Shown piece by piece: positions 17,357-26,819 of a stretch of 53,562 bases of DNA. Source of the DNA: an uncultured Spartobacteria bacterium. GTDB lineage: Bacteria > Verrucomicrobiota > Verrucomicrobiia > Chthoniobacterales > Terrimicrobiaceae. The notes beneath the pieces are model-generated. The model was not told where the DNA came from and did not search any database. It saw nothing but the letters and a program-made list of their open reading frames with translations. The stretch covers positions 1 to 53,562 of the forward strand of contig CALBXK010000370.1 in assembly GCA_937890535.1 (NCBI GenBank). The letters are read 5' to 3'. A program made the translations under genes and the position numbers. Numbering within the stretch: the first letter of the stretch is position 1; each line of letters starts with the position of its first letter.

Positions 17357-17764
17357 TTGATGCGCGATGTGAAGGACACTTTGAGGGCGAGAGTGCGCAT
17401 TGGATTTGATGGTCGGGTGCAAAAAACCTTCCGCGGTCCCAAGGCGGATAAGCGCTATGCCAATGAAGTCCGGGTGTTGCGCGTGTTGGAGGAACGGGGC
17501 TGCGATTTTGTGCCGCGTCTGCTCTCGGCGGATCCGGAAAAGCTCATGATTGTAACCTCGAACTGTGGACAGCGGGTGGATCATTTGGATGACGAGCGCA
17601 TGAAGGAAATCTATGCCGAGTTGGAAGCTTTTGGGGTGCGACACGATGACCCCGAGATGCGAAATGTTACCTACAGGCAGTCTGACGGACGCTTTTGTTT
17701 GATCGATTTTGAGTTTGCCACCCTCCTCCCCGGCTTCCAGCCTCATGATGATGGAGCCGCCTAG
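17357..17764 (+). CDS. Compact protein-kinase-like protein (about 135 aa)
   Basis: VQKTFRG (Lys), HDDPEMRN (HxDxxxxN-type catalytic loop), LIDFEFA (DFG-equivalent). Confidence 0.65.
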   Translation: MMRDVKDTLRARVRIGFDGRVQKTFRGPKADKRYANEVRVLRVLEERGCDFVPRLLSADPEKLMIVTSNCGQRVDHLDDERMKEIYAELEAFGVRHDDPEMRNVTYRQSDGRFCLIDFEFATLLPGFQPHDDGAA

Positions 17765-18599
17765 TAATCCGTCCCCCGGGGTCAAGTGGACTGGACGGAC
17801 CGATCGCGGCCGGGTTCGCACCAACAACGAGGACGCCTTCCTCTGTCTGCGTTTTGATGCCCGGGAGGTGCAGTATTTGGGGAAATACGGCGAAGCCTCC
17901 ACGGCCCGGGCGGATCTGCTCTTTGCGGTTTGCGACGGCCTGGGGGGAGCCCGGGCGGGCGAGTTCGCTAGCCGGGTCGCGGTGGACAAGATCACCCGGC
18001 TTCTGCCCAAGTCCTTCAAACAGTCCGCCTCGGGACTGACGGCAGGCGTCGGCGATGTGCTCGCCGAGTTGTTTGATGAGATCCACAAGGTGCTGACGGA
18101 TTTGGCGGCGGGCGACCCGGACTGCGCCGGGATGGGTACGACGTTGAGCCTGGCTTGGTTCACGCCCGGGCAGATGACTTTTGCCCATATCGGGGACAGC
18201 CGGATCTATTACTTTCCGGCCGCCGGCGGCATGAAGCAACTCACCCAGGATGACACTCACGTTGGGTGGCTTTTCCGGAATGGAAAGATCAACGAGCGTG
18301 AGGCCCGGTCGCATCCCGGTCGTGTTTCCCTGCAAAAAGCTCTGGGGGCTGGCTACCAGTTTGTCACCCCCCAGGTCGGGAGGGTTGCGGTCGAACCCGG
18401 GGACGTCTTTGTGCTCTGTACCGATGGGGTGGTGGACGGGCTTTTTGATTCGCAGATTGAGGAATTGATCCGGTCTCCGGAGTCTGGATCTCCCGATGCT
18501 GCGGAGCAGATTATCCGGGCCTCTCTGGCGCAGTCGGGCCGGGACAATACCACCGTGATCGTTGCCGAAGCCCTGCGGGAGGGAACGGTGGAATCTTGA
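17745..18599 (+). CDS. PP2C-family Ser/Thr protein phosphatase
   Basis: TDRGRVRTNNEDAF, FAVCDGLGGARAGEFAS, AGMGTTLSLAWF, FAHIGDSRIYYF, LCTDGVVDGL, GRDNTTVIV; overlaps the kinase-like CDS by about 20 nt. Confidence 0.95.
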   Translation: MMMEPPSNPSPGVKWTGRTDRGRVRTNNEDAFLCLRFDAREVQYLGKYGEASTARADLLFAVCDGLGGARAGEFASRVAVDKITRLLPKSFKQSASGLTAGVGDVLAELFDEIHKVLTDLAAGDPDCAGMGTTLSLAWFTPGQMTFAHIGDSRIYYFPAAGGMKQLTQDDTHVGWLFRNGKINEREARSHPGRVSLQKALGAGYQFVTPQVGRVAVEPGDVFVLCTDGVVDGLFDSQIEELIRSPESGSPDAAEQIIRASLAQSGRDNTTVIVAEALREGTVES

Positions 18600-18674
18600 T
18601 CTTATAAATAAAATGGGCCCCCTGCAACGGATTGACCCCCGGGCTCCAGGCTGGTAGGTAGTGGCCCCTTTTCC

Positions 18675-21404
18675 ATGACCAGTTATAAGGATACCCTGAA
18701 TCTTCCCCAAACCGATTTTCCGATGAAGGCCGGTCTTACGACCCGTGAACCGGAGATGTTGGCCAGCTGGGAGCAAGCCGGACTCTACCAGCAGATTCAG
18801 GAAGCGAGAAAAGACGCGCCTCTCTTTGTCCTTCATGATGGTCCGCCCTTTGCCAATGGCGATGTCCACATGGGAACGGCTCTGAACAAGGTGCTGAAGG
18901 ATTTTATCGTCAAGTCCCGCACCATGCTCGGCTTTCAGGCGCCTTATGTTCCCGGATGGGACTGTCACGGTTTGCCGATCGAATTCAAAGTGGTGAAGGA
19001 AACCCGGGGGCTTTCGCCGGTTGAGGTACGGAAGCGTTCCGAGGAATACGCCCGCAAGTTTGTTGAGATTCAGAAGCGGCAGTTTCGTCGCTTGGGAGTG
19101 CTGGGGGAATGGGAAAAGCCCTATCTGACATTGGACCCCGGGTATGAAGCGGAAATCCTCCGGGCCTTCGGACGCTTCGTCGAAAAGGGTCTCGTCTATC
19201 AAAGTCAAAAGCCGGTCCTGTGGAGCACGGGGGCGCAGACGGCTCTGGCCGAGGCGGAGGTGGAATATGCACCGCGCACCGATCCGGCGGTTTATGTCAA
19301 ATTTCCCCTCGGGGACGCGGCAATCCCGGAGGGATTGCGGGACCGCTTGAGCAGTGATTGTGGATTCGTGATCTGGACGACGACCCCGTGGACGTTGCCG
19401 GCCAATGTGGCGATCGCTCTTGATCCCAAGGCCGAGTATGTCATCGGAGATTTTGGGGGAACCTGGCTGATCATGGCGCGCGACCGGGTGGAAGCCTTCA
19501 CCGAAGAAACCGGGATGTCCCTTGTCGCTGAGCGGGGTTCGGTCCTGGGGGCGGATCTTCGCGGCATTGAGGTGGCGCATCCCTTCCTGCCTCGCATGTC
19601 CCGGGTGATTACGGCGGATTTTGTCACGATGGACTCCGGCACTGGTCAGGTCCATATCGCTCCGGGTCACGGGAAGGACGATTACGTGGCGGGTCAACAG
19701 AACGGCTTGCCCACGCTTTCTCCGGTCGATGAACACGGCAAGCTGACTGAGGAATGCGGGATGCCACAGTGGGTGGGAAAATACGTTTTCAAGGCCAACG
19801 CCGAGATCGTGGAGTTTCTTCGCGAGCAGGGCGTCCTCCTCGGAGCCAAGGATTATACCCACGATTATCCTCATTGCTGGCGTTCGAAAACGCCCGTGAT
19901 CTTTCGTGCCGTCGAACAATTTTTTATCAATGTGGATGCCCTCCGGGAGGGTGCCTTGAAAGCCATCGACGAAACCAAATGGTTGCCGGCCTGGGGACGC
20001 AAGCGGATTGCCGGGACCGTGGAGTCCCGGCCCGACTGGTGTATTTCCCGCCAACGCACCTGGGGAGTTCCGTTGCCGGTGTTTTATGATGGCGAGGGCA
20101 AACCGATTCTCGATTCGGCGGTGATCGCGGCCGTGGCCGCGCTGGTGGAGGAAGAGGGGACCAATCTTTGGTTTGAGAAAGACGACGCCTGGTGGGCTGA
20201 GAAACTGGGATTGCCCTCCGGGGTCACCCGCCGGCTCGACACCCTGGATGTCTGGATCGACTCAGGGCTTTCCCACCAAGCGATCTTGCGTCGGCGTCCG
20301 GAACTTCAGTTTCCGGCCGATGTCTATTTGGAAGCGACCGACCAGCACCGCGGCTGGTTCCAGAGTTCGCTCCTCACCAGTGTGGCGCTGAATGGAGTCG
20401 CTCCCTACCGGACGGTCATCACCCACGGCTTCGTGGTGGACAAAGACGGCAAGAAGATCTCGAAATCGGCCCAGTACAAAAAGCCGACCCATGCCGAGCA
20501 TTTCGTCAATCAATACGGGGCCGATATTCTCCGGCTCTGGGTTGCCACCGTGCAATACACGGACGAAGTGCCCTTTGGAGAAGACGTGTTCAAACAGGTC
20601 GCGGAACGTTACCGGGGCTTTCGCAATGTCCTTCGGATTCTGCTGGCCAACGGAAGAAACACGCTCGGGTCGGATGTGAAGGCGGATTTGGCCGGAGCCA
20701 CCACGATCGACCGTTGGATGATGAGTCGCTTGCAGGAGGTCACCGCCAAATGCCGACACGCCTATGAGGCCTATGATTTCCGGGTGGTCTTCGACACCTT
20801 GAATCAGTTTTGTGCCGTCGATTTGAGCGCGATCTACATCGATACGACCAAGGATCGTTTATACTGTGATGCGGCCACCAGCCCGCGGCGGCAGGCCACG
20901 CAACGCGTGATGAAGGAGTGTTTCGAAACCCTCTGCCGGCTGCTGGCCCCGATTCTGGTCTTCACGGCCGACGAAGCCTGGGGGCACGGCGGTCACACCC
21001 GGAGTGTGCACCTGGAGACTTTTCCCGAACCGGATGCCACCCATCGCGACGAGGCGCTGGAGGCGAAGGTCGCGGAATGGCTGACGCTGCGAGGCATCGT
21101 TTACCAACAGGCCATCGAACCGGCCCGCCAGGAAAAACTCCTGACCAAACCTCTCGAAGCGAGCGTGACCCTGGAGGTTCCGGCAGCTCAGATTCCTGGC
21201 CTGGAGGCGTTCCGGATGGAACTGGAGGAGCTTTTCATCATCAGCGAATTGCGAATCGTCGGGGGAGTGGGCCCGGTTGCCCGGGTGGAAAAATCGCCCC
21301 ATTCCGGTTGCGCCCGGTGTTGGCGCTTTCTGCCGGACGTGGGCGGATCCCCAGGCTCTGAAGATCTTTGCGTGCGCTGCGCCGAGGCGGTTTCGGCCTC
21401 ATGA
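18675..21404 (+). CDS. ileS: Isoleucyl-tRNA synthetase
   Basis: FVLHDGPPFANGDVHMGTALNKVLKDFIVK, YVPGWDCHGLPIE, DGKKISKSAQ, C-terminal zinc-binding CARCWRFLPD...DLCVRCAEAV. Confidence 0.97.
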   Translation: MTSYKDTLNLPQTDFPMKAGLTTREPEMLASWEQAGLYQQIQEARKDAPLFVLHDGPPFANGDVHMGTALNKVLKDFIVKSRTMLGFQAPYVPGWDCHGLPIEFKVVKETRGLSPVEVRKRSEEYARKFVEIQKRQFRRLGVLGEWEKPYLTLDPGYEAEILRAFGRFVEKGLVYQSQKPVLWSTGAQTALAEAEVEYAPRTDPAVYVKFPLGDAAIPEGLRDRLSSDCGFVIWTTTPWTLPANVAIALDPKAEYVIGDFGGTWLIMARDRVEAFTEETGMSLVAERGSVLGADLRGIEVAHPFLPRMSRVITADFVTMDSGTGQVHIAPGHGKDDYVAGQQNGLPTLSPVDEHGKLTEECGMPQWVGKYVFKANAEIVEFLREQGVLLGAKDYTHDYPHCWRSKTPVIFRAVEQFFINVDALREGALKAIDETKWLPAWGRKRIAGTVESRPDWCISRQRTWGVPLPVFYDGEGKPILDSAVIAAVAALVEEEGTNLWFEKDDAWWAEKLGLPSGVTRRLDTLDVWIDSGLSHQAILRRRPELQFPADVYLEATDQHRGWFQSSLLTSVALNGVAPYRTVITHGFVVDKDGKKISKSAQYKKPTHAEHFVNQYGADILRLWVATVQYTDEVPFGEDVFKQVAERYRGFRNVLRILLANGRNTLGSDVKADLAGATTIDRWMMSRLQEVTAKCRHAYEAYDFRVVFDTLNQFCAVDLSAIYIDTTKDRLYCDAATSPRRQATQRVMKECFETLCRLLAPILVFTADEAWGHGGHTRSVHLETFPEPDATHRDEALEAKVAEWLTLRGIVYQQAIEPARQEKLLTKPLEASVTLEVPAAQIPGLEAFRMELEELFIISELRIVGGVGPVARVEKSPHSGCARCWRFLPDVGGSPGSEDLCVRCAEAVSAS

Positions 21405-21880
21405 GACTGTGGCTTACAGTGGCCCTGCCGCTCTACCTGCTCGACCAGGCGAGCAAGTGGATGGTGTTGCGGAACATCGCCCCGGACGAGCTCGTGACCG
21501 TCATTCCCGGGTTCTTTAATCTCGTCCAGGTGCACAATACGGGAGCGGCCTTCGGCATGTTGCGGGACAACAACGCCTTCTTCATTGGGCTTTCCTCCCT
21601 GGCGATGATTGTGCTGGTTGTGCTCACCCTCCGGAATGTTTTTTCCGATCGGCTCTTGCGCTTCGCGAGCGCCTTGTTGGCCGCGGGGGTGGCTGGAAAT
21701 TTGACCGACCGGATCCTCCACGGTCACGTGGTGGATTTCTTGGATTTTATTCTGCCTTGGTATGGTCGCTGGCCGGCCTTTAACGTGGCGGATTCCTGCA
21801 TTTGTGTGGCGGCGGGAATGCTGTTGGTTTCTTCATTTATTGATGGGAAAAAGTCGCCTCCCGCTTCATCTTCGTCTTAA
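21401..21880 (+). CDS. lspA: Lipoprotein signal peptidase
   Basis: LLDQASKWMV, FFNLVQVHNTGAAFGML, AGVAGNLTDRILHGHVVDFLDF, FNVADSCI; overlaps the ileS end. Confidence 0.95.
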   Translation: MRLWLTVALPLYLLDQASKWMVLRNIAPDELVTVIPGFFNLVQVHNTGAAFGMLRDNNAFFIGLSSLAMIVLVVLTLRNVFSDRLLRFASALLAAGVAGNLTDRILHGHVVDFLDFILPWYGRWPAFNVADSCICVAAGMLLVSSFIDGKKSPPASSSS

Positions 21881-22293
21881 TGAGCTCTCCTCGCAGTCCC
21901 AAGGATCAAGTCGGCGGCATCGTCTATTTTGGTCGCATGCTCGATAAGATTCGCCACAGGGATGGAGGTGATCTTCATTCGGATTTGCACAAGAATTTGG
22001 GCCGGGGATTCGATGACCGCTGTGTGAAGTTTTTGCAGGTGTCCTATGAAGCTCTGGCCGAGGCGGTACGCGGCGGACTTTCGGATGACGACGCGTTGGC
22101 CTGGTGCTTCACGAACGGCCGGAGGCCGAGCGACGAGGAGATTGAGATCTGGAATGAATTTATGCGTAAATGCGGGTGGAGGGATCCCGTGAGTGAGACT
22201 TTGGAAAGCCGCAAGAAACAAAACGGCTTTCAGGATCGCGACGAGATTCAGACGATGTTTGAGTACATCGATGCGGACGAGGGGCGTTTCTGA
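21880..22293 (+). CDS. DUF5069-like protein
   Basis: VGGIVYFGRMLDKIRHRDGGDLHSDLHKNLGRGFDDRCVKFL. Confidence 0.75.
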   Translation: MSSPRSPKDQVGGIVYFGRMLDKIRHRDGGDLHSDLHKNLGRGFDDRCVKFLQVSYEALAEAVRGGLSDDDALAWCFTNGRRPSDEEIEIWNEFMRKCGWRDPVSETLESRKKQNGFQDRDEIQTMFEYIDADEGRF

Positions 22294-22321
22294 TTTTTAG
22301 AGCTGCGTGGAGAGGAAATGT

Positions 22322-22382
22322 TCTCACGCGGAGAGAATATTTCCGTTTTTGAAACTCTCCGCGCCTCCGCGTCTCCGCGTGA
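22322..22382. repeat. R4 palindromic repeat, copy 1 (CTCCGCG family)
   Basis: TCACGCGGAGA (22324-22334) / TCTCCGCGTGA (22372-22382), with CTCTCCGCGCCTCCGCGTCTCCGCGTGA. Confidence 0.85.
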
Positions 22383-22466
22383 GTATTCGCACCACCGTGG
22401 CCAGCCTTGCGGGGTTGTCGTCGGACGGGGTAGGATTCACGACAGGATCATTTTGCTGTACACGAA

Positions 22467-24407
22467 TTGAACATGGGTGAACCGAAGCCATCTATATCCG
22501 AGGAACAGGCTCTTCGCCTTGTCGTTGAGGGCACCGTGTCGGAGACCGGCACGGAGTTCTTCCGCGCCCTGGTGAAGAATCTCGCGACGGCGCTCGGCAC
22601 AGCCGGTGCGTGGGTGACAGAATACTTACCTGAGGAGCAGAAGCTTCGCGCCCTCGCCATGTGGCTCAACGGCAAACACGTTGAGCACTACGAATATTGC
22701 CTCATGGGAACGCCTTGCGAACCGGTGGTGGAGAACCGGGAGTTGGTCCACATCCCGGACAAGATCGTTGAACTGTTCCCTGGTGACAATGATTTGGAGC
22801 CCTTGAACGCCGTGAGCTACCTGGGCATCCCGCTATTCGGAACCGACGGCGCCGTGATGGGCCATCTTTCCGTTCTGGACACCAAACCCATGCCCAAGGA
22901 TCCGCGGATGATTTCGCTGTTCGAAATCTTCGCGGCCCGGGCACAAGCAGAACATCGCCGGCTTCTCGCGGAGCGCGAGGTCCGTGATCGGGAAGAGCAA
23001 CTCTCACTGCTGCTCCAGAGCGCGATGGACGCGATTCTTGTGCTCGACGGCCGCATGGACATTATCCGAATCAATCCTGCGGCAGAACGTCTGTTGGGGT
23101 GCGGCGCGGAAGATCTCGTGGGGGAAAGCATTCGGGACTTTCTTGTGAACGACAGCGCGGCCTGGGTGGAGAAGTTCACCCGCGAGATTGAAACACGACC
23201 TGAAGGGAAGCAACAACTGTGGGTGCCGCAGGATTTGGTGGCGCGGCGCTGGGATCATTCCGTATTTCCGGCGGAGGGGACGTTGTCCCGTTTCGAAAAC
23301 CAGGGCCAATCTTTCTTCACGCTGATTTTGCGAAACGTCGATGAGCGACAGGAGGCGGAGCGCCAGATCCAACGGTTGACACAAGAGGCAGAGTATCTTC
23401 GGGAGGCCGTCCGTGAATTGCCGGGCCATGGGGACCTGTTGGGCCGCAGTGACTGCATGCAGGCGGTATATGCAGCCGTCAAACAGGTTGCTGGCACGGA
23501 TTCGAGCGTGCTGATCTCCGGTGAAACGGGAACCGGTAAGGAGCTTGTCGCGCGATCCATTCACCAGTCCAGCGTGCGGGCCGAGAAGCCGCTCGTGTTG
23601 GTGAACTGTGCCGCGATTCCCGCCAACCTGATCGAGAGCGAATTCTTCGGGCATGAACGTGGGGCTTTTACCGGCGCTGTCACGCGACGTGAGGGCCGGT
23701 TTGCCCTCGCCAACGGCGGCACGATTTTTCTCGATGAGATCGGTGAGCTGCCGCTCGAACTTCAGCCGAAGTTGCTGCGCGTGCTGCAGGAAGGGGAGTT
23801 TGAGCCGCTGGGTAGCTCAAAGACGGTGAAAGTGGATGTGCGGGTCGTCGCCGCGACCCATTGCGATTTGAAAAAAATGGCAGCAGACGGGACCTTTCGC
23901 GAAGACCTCTATTTTCGGCTGAACGTTTTTCCCATCCGGATCCCGCCTCTGCGTGAGCGTGGGCGCGACGTGGAGTTGCTGGCCAGCGCGTTCGTCGAGA
24001 GATTTGCGCGGCGGATGGGCCGGCGCGTCCATCCTCTGGCGGATGATCAGCTCAGTCTGCTCCGCAGGTATGACTGGCCCGGCAACGTCCGCGAACTTCA
24101 GAACGTCATCGAACGTGCCGTTATTCTCACCTCCGGCAGCGAACTGCAACTCGAACGCGCGATGGCGGGTTTCAGCTCAGCCCCTGGCTTTCAGGCCTCT
24201 TCTTCCTCGCCGATTCCGACGGACGCAGACCGCGTGCTCACAATGCGCGAACTCGAAGAAATGGAAGCCGCCAATATCCGGCGTGCCTTGGAATCGTGTC
24301 GCTGGCGGATTTCCGGTGAGAGCGGCGCGGCGCGGCTCCTGGGTATTCCACCGTCCACGCTCAGCTCGCGGATGAAGACTTTGAAGATCCATCGCTCGAT
24401 ATCCTGA
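22467..24407 (+). CDS. Sigma54-dependent enhancer-binding regulator: GAF + PAS + AAA+ + Fis HTH
   Basis: GETGTGKELVARSIH, GHERGAFTGAVTRREGRF (GAFTGA), GGTIFLDEIGELPLELQPKLLRVLQEGEFEPLG, FREDLYFRLNVFPIRIPPLRER, Fis-type C-terminus. Confidence 0.96.
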   Translation: MNMGEPKPSISEEQALRLVVEGTVSETGTEFFRALVKNLATALGTAGAWVTEYLPEEQKLRALAMWLNGKHVEHYEYCLMGTPCEPVVENRELVHIPDKIVELFPGDNDLEPLNAVSYLGIPLFGTDGAVMGHLSVLDTKPMPKDPRMISLFEIFAARAQAEHRRLLAEREVRDREEQLSLLLQSAMDAILVLDGRMDIIRINPAAERLLGCGAEDLVGESIRDFLVNDSAAWVEKFTREIETRPEGKQQLWVPQDLVARRWDHSVFPAEGTLSRFENQGQSFFTLILRNVDERQEAERQIQRLTQEAEYLREAVRELPGHGDLLGRSDCMQAVYAAVKQVAGTDSSVLISGETGTGKELVARSIHQSSVRAEKPLVLVNCAAIPANLIESEFFGHERGAFTGAVTRREGRFALANGGTIFLDEIGELPLELQPKLLRVLQEGEFEPLGSSKTVKVDVRVVAATHCDLKKMAADGTFREDLYFRLNVFPIRIPPLRERGRDVELLASAFVERFARRMGRRVHPLADDQLSLLRRYDWPGNVRELQNVIERAVILTSGSELQLERAMAGFSSAPGFQASSSSPIPTDADRVLTMRELEEMEAANIRRALESCRWRISGESGAARLLGIPPSTLSSRMKTLKIHRSIS

Positions 24408-24446
24408 CCGGGCGCCTACAATCCACGATATCCTGCTGATTTGACT

Positions 24447-24480
24447 CTCGAAATCTCGTGAGTCTCGAAATCTCGCGAGT
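24447..24480. promoter_or_regulatory. Tandem 17-bp direct repeat, candidate enhancer (UAS) sites
   Basis: CTCGAAATCTCGTGAGT (24447-24463) + CTCGAAATCTCGCGAGT (24464-24480), 16/17 identical. Confidence 0.7.
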
Positions 24481-24544
24481 GCGTGTTATTTTGAAGTTTT
24501 ACATAAGTTGTTTGTTTTAAACGATTTGTAGTTATCTATTCGAC

Positions 24545-24560
24545 TTGGCATGGTTCTAGC
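24545..24560 (+). promoter_or_regulatory. Predicted sigma54 promoter upstream of the OsmC gene
   Basis: TTGGCATGGTTCTAGC: GG-N10-GC; about 85 nt upstream of ATG 24644. Confidence 0.65.
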
Positions 24561-24643
24561 GAATGAGGTAATTGTGCCAGCGGAATCCGTTTCCAGCACG
24601 AGGAACAACAAAACCAAAACCAAAAACACAGAAAGCAACGACG

Positions 24644-25210
24644 ATGAAAACAACCACAATTGCCCCCAACGACACCATCCTCAACGGTGTGAATGTAACG
24701 AAGCTCGGCCAGACCATTGAGGCCGTGAAACAACAGCCGGAGATCGCCCAGTTCAAGTTCCGCGCCCGGAACCAATGGGATACCGGTGGACACAACGTGG
24801 CGACCGTGGACACATTCTACGGCACCTGCCAGGAGATGGAGCACAAAGCGCCGTTTGTGATGCACGCCGACGAACCGGCTGTCTTGCTCGGCGAAGACAA
24901 CGGTGCCAACCCCGTGGAGTTTGTCCTGGCCGGTCTCGCCGGTTGCATGACCACCACGTTAGCCTATCACGCCGCGGGTCGCGGATTGAATATTGAAGAA
25001 ATCAGCAGCGAGTATGAGGGCGATCTCGACCTGCAGGGATTGTTGGGCACGGATCCGAATGTGCGGAGCGGCTACCGCGAGATCCGCGTGAAGTTCAAGG
25101 TGAAGGGCGATGCAGACGAAGCCACGATTCAGGAACTGGTCCGCAAGTCACCTGTCTATGACACGCTGGCAAATCCGGTGAAGATCGTGATCGAGGTGGA
25201 GAAGGTCTAA
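24644..25210 (+). CDS. OsmC-family protein
   Basis: NPVEFVLAGLAGCMTTTLAYHAAGRGLNIEEISSEYEGDLDLQGLLG. Confidence 0.92.
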   Translation: MKTTTIAPNDTILNGVNVTKLGQTIEAVKQQPEIAQFKFRARNQWDTGGHNVATVDTFYGTCQEMEHKAPFVMHADEPAVLLGEDNGANPVEFVLAGLAGCMTTTLAYHAAGRGLNIEEISSEYEGDLDLQGLLGTDPNVRSGYREIRVKFKVKGDADEATIQELVRKSPVYDTLANPVKIVIEVEKV

Positions 25211-25263
25211 AATAGGTGATATTTTCCCCAAACCTGAAACCATCATCAACATAGAATAAAAAT

Positions 25264-26349
25264 ATGAAGACTCCACAGCAACAACCGGAACAAAAGCCGA
25301 TCAACGAAGAAAACCTGAACGCCCTCGTAGGGGGCGTTCTCCAGGACCTCGGGGGTGCTTTTAGCGTCCCGCTCGTCCAGATCGGGGAAAGCCTCGGACT
25401 CTATCAGACTCTGAATGAAAATGGTCCGCTGTCCTCCGCGGGGCTGGCCGAGAAGACGGGACTGAACGAGCGCTATCTCCGTGAGTGGCTCTCCGCCCAG
25501 GCGGCATCAAAATATGTCACTTACGAACCGGAGACCGAAACGTTCTCGATGACACCCGAGCAGGCCTTTGTTTTCGCCAATCAGGGCAGCCCTTTCTATC
25601 TGGCACCCGCATTCGGAGCCGCCGCCGCGTTTCAGCATAACATGCCTCAGGTCAAAGAGGCCTTCCGCACCGGTGAGGGTGTCGCGTGGGGTGATCAGAC
25701 CCAGTGCTTGGCCTGCGCCGTCGCCCGCTTCTTCCGTCCAGGATATGACAACCATCTGGTGAGTGCATGGTTGCCGGCGATTGACGGCATGGTTGAAAAA
25801 CTCGAGCAAGGTGGCGAGGTCGCCGACATCGGTTGCGGTCACGGCCTGTCCACGTTGATCATGGCCCAGGCGTTTCCCAACACCAAAGTGCATGGCTTCG
25901 ACTTCCACGAAAAGTCCATCGAAGAAGCCAGAAAGCACGCCAAGGAACACCAGGTGTCGAACCTTGATTTCCACCTCCACGAGGCGAAGGCGCTGCCCGG
26001 AAAATACGATCTCATTACGATGTTCGATTGCCTGCACGACATGGGTGATCCGGTCGGCGCCTTGAAGCACATCCGTGCCGCGCTCAAACCAGGCGGTGCC
26101 GTCATGATCGTCGAGCCCATGGCGGGCGACAGTTTGCAGGACAACCTGAATCCGATCGGACGCATGTTCTATTCCGCATCCACCATGGTCTGCGTTCCCA
26201 CCTCGCTGGCCCAGGAGAAGGGAGCCGCCCTCGGTGCGCAGGCCGGTGAAAAGCGATTGCGAAAACTGATCATGGAAGAGGCGGGCTTTGGTGTGTTCCG
26301 CCGGGCGAGCGAGACTCCCTTCAATCTGATTCTTGAAGCAAGGCCATAA
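25264..26349 (+). CDS. Class I SAM-dependent methyltransferase with N-terminal winged-helix domain
   Basis: LAEKTGLNERYLREWLSAQAA...VADIGCGHGLSTLIMAQAFP...MFDCLHDMGDPVGALKHIRAALKPGGAVMIVEP. Confidence 0.9.
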   Translation: MKTPQQQPEQKPINEENLNALVGGVLQDLGGAFSVPLVQIGESLGLYQTLNENGPLSSAGLAEKTGLNERYLREWLSAQAASKYVTYEPETETFSMTPEQAFVFANQGSPFYLAPAFGAAAAFQHNMPQVKEAFRTGEGVAWGDQTQCLACAVARFFRPGYDNHLVSAWLPAIDGMVEKLEQGGEVADIGCGHGLSTLIMAQAFPNTKVHGFDFHEKSIEEARKHAKEHQVSNLDFHLHEAKALPGKYDLITMFDCLHDMGDPVGALKHIRAALKPGGAVMIVEPMAGDSLQDNLNPIGRMFYSASTMVCVPTSLAQEKGAALGAQAGEKRLRKLIMEEAGFGVFRRASETPFNLILEARP

Positions 26350-26576
26350 GGGAGGCCATCGCCATCACGCCGCCGGGGATGAATTGCCCTCTGACCGTTC
26401 GGCCATGGGCCTGCAGGCGGCGAACCGCGAGGTGGATCTGCTACTTAAGGAAGGCATCGAGGTGTCGGTGCCGGATCCGGGAGATTCGTCGCCGGGAAAA
26501 GGCACGCCTCATCCGGCCTGCGGCCATGCTATCGCCTCGATGCTCTCCGCCCGCAGGCTGGAGCATGGTCGCGGCG

Positions 26577-26700
26577 GGGTGAGAGAAATTGCGGTTTTCT
26601 GAGAATCCCTCTGCCAATATCCCACCCCTTCTGGTAGTCTTAACCCCATCGTGGCCAAAACCTCCCGCTCCGAAAATGCAGATTCATTTGTCATCATCCC
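26577..26700 (+). repeat. R7 direct repeat copy 1 (hsdM leader + first codons; GTG at 26651)
   Basis: GAGAAATTGCGGTTTTCTGAGAATCCCTCTGCCAATATCCCACCCCTTCTGGTAGTCTTAACCCCATCGTGGCCAAAACCTCCCGCTCC; near-identical at 27925-28030 and 29080-29185. Confidence 0.92.
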
Positions 26701-26736
26701 GACGGCAGCGGCGCAGGCAGGGGTGAACCGGCGGCG

Positions 26737-26769
26737 GAGCCTGCCTGTGCGTTGCGCGCAGACAGGCGG
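26737..26769. repeat. REP-like palindrome upstream of the rhuM-like gene
   Basis: GCCTGCCTGTGCG-TTG-CGCGCAGACAGGCGGGC. Confidence 0.6.
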
Positions 26770-26771
26770 GC

Positions 26772-26796
26772 AACTGGTAAGCGTTACTTACCAGTT
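26772..26796. promoter_or_regulatory. Perfect 10-bp inverted repeat directly upstream of the rhuM-like RBS
   Basis: AACTGGTAAG-CGTTA-CTTACCAGTT then GAGAGGAGG; degenerate in the paralogous leader at 28038-28062 (AACTATTAAGCGTTACTTACAAGTT). Confidence 0.6.
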
Positions 26797-26819
26797 CGAT
26801 TTGAGAGGAGGATAAACCC

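Noticed and set aside
18600-18675. T-box or other tRNA-sensing leader upstream of ileS
   Set aside because: Only about 75 nt with a weak AAAATGGGCC...GGCCCCTTTT pairing; no T-box sequence and unlikely phylum.
17667-20054. 795-aa minus-strand ORF in the track
   Set aside because: Antisense to PP2C and ileS; low-complexity Arg/Pro/Gly composition typical of shadow ORFs in GC-rich genes, no family signature.
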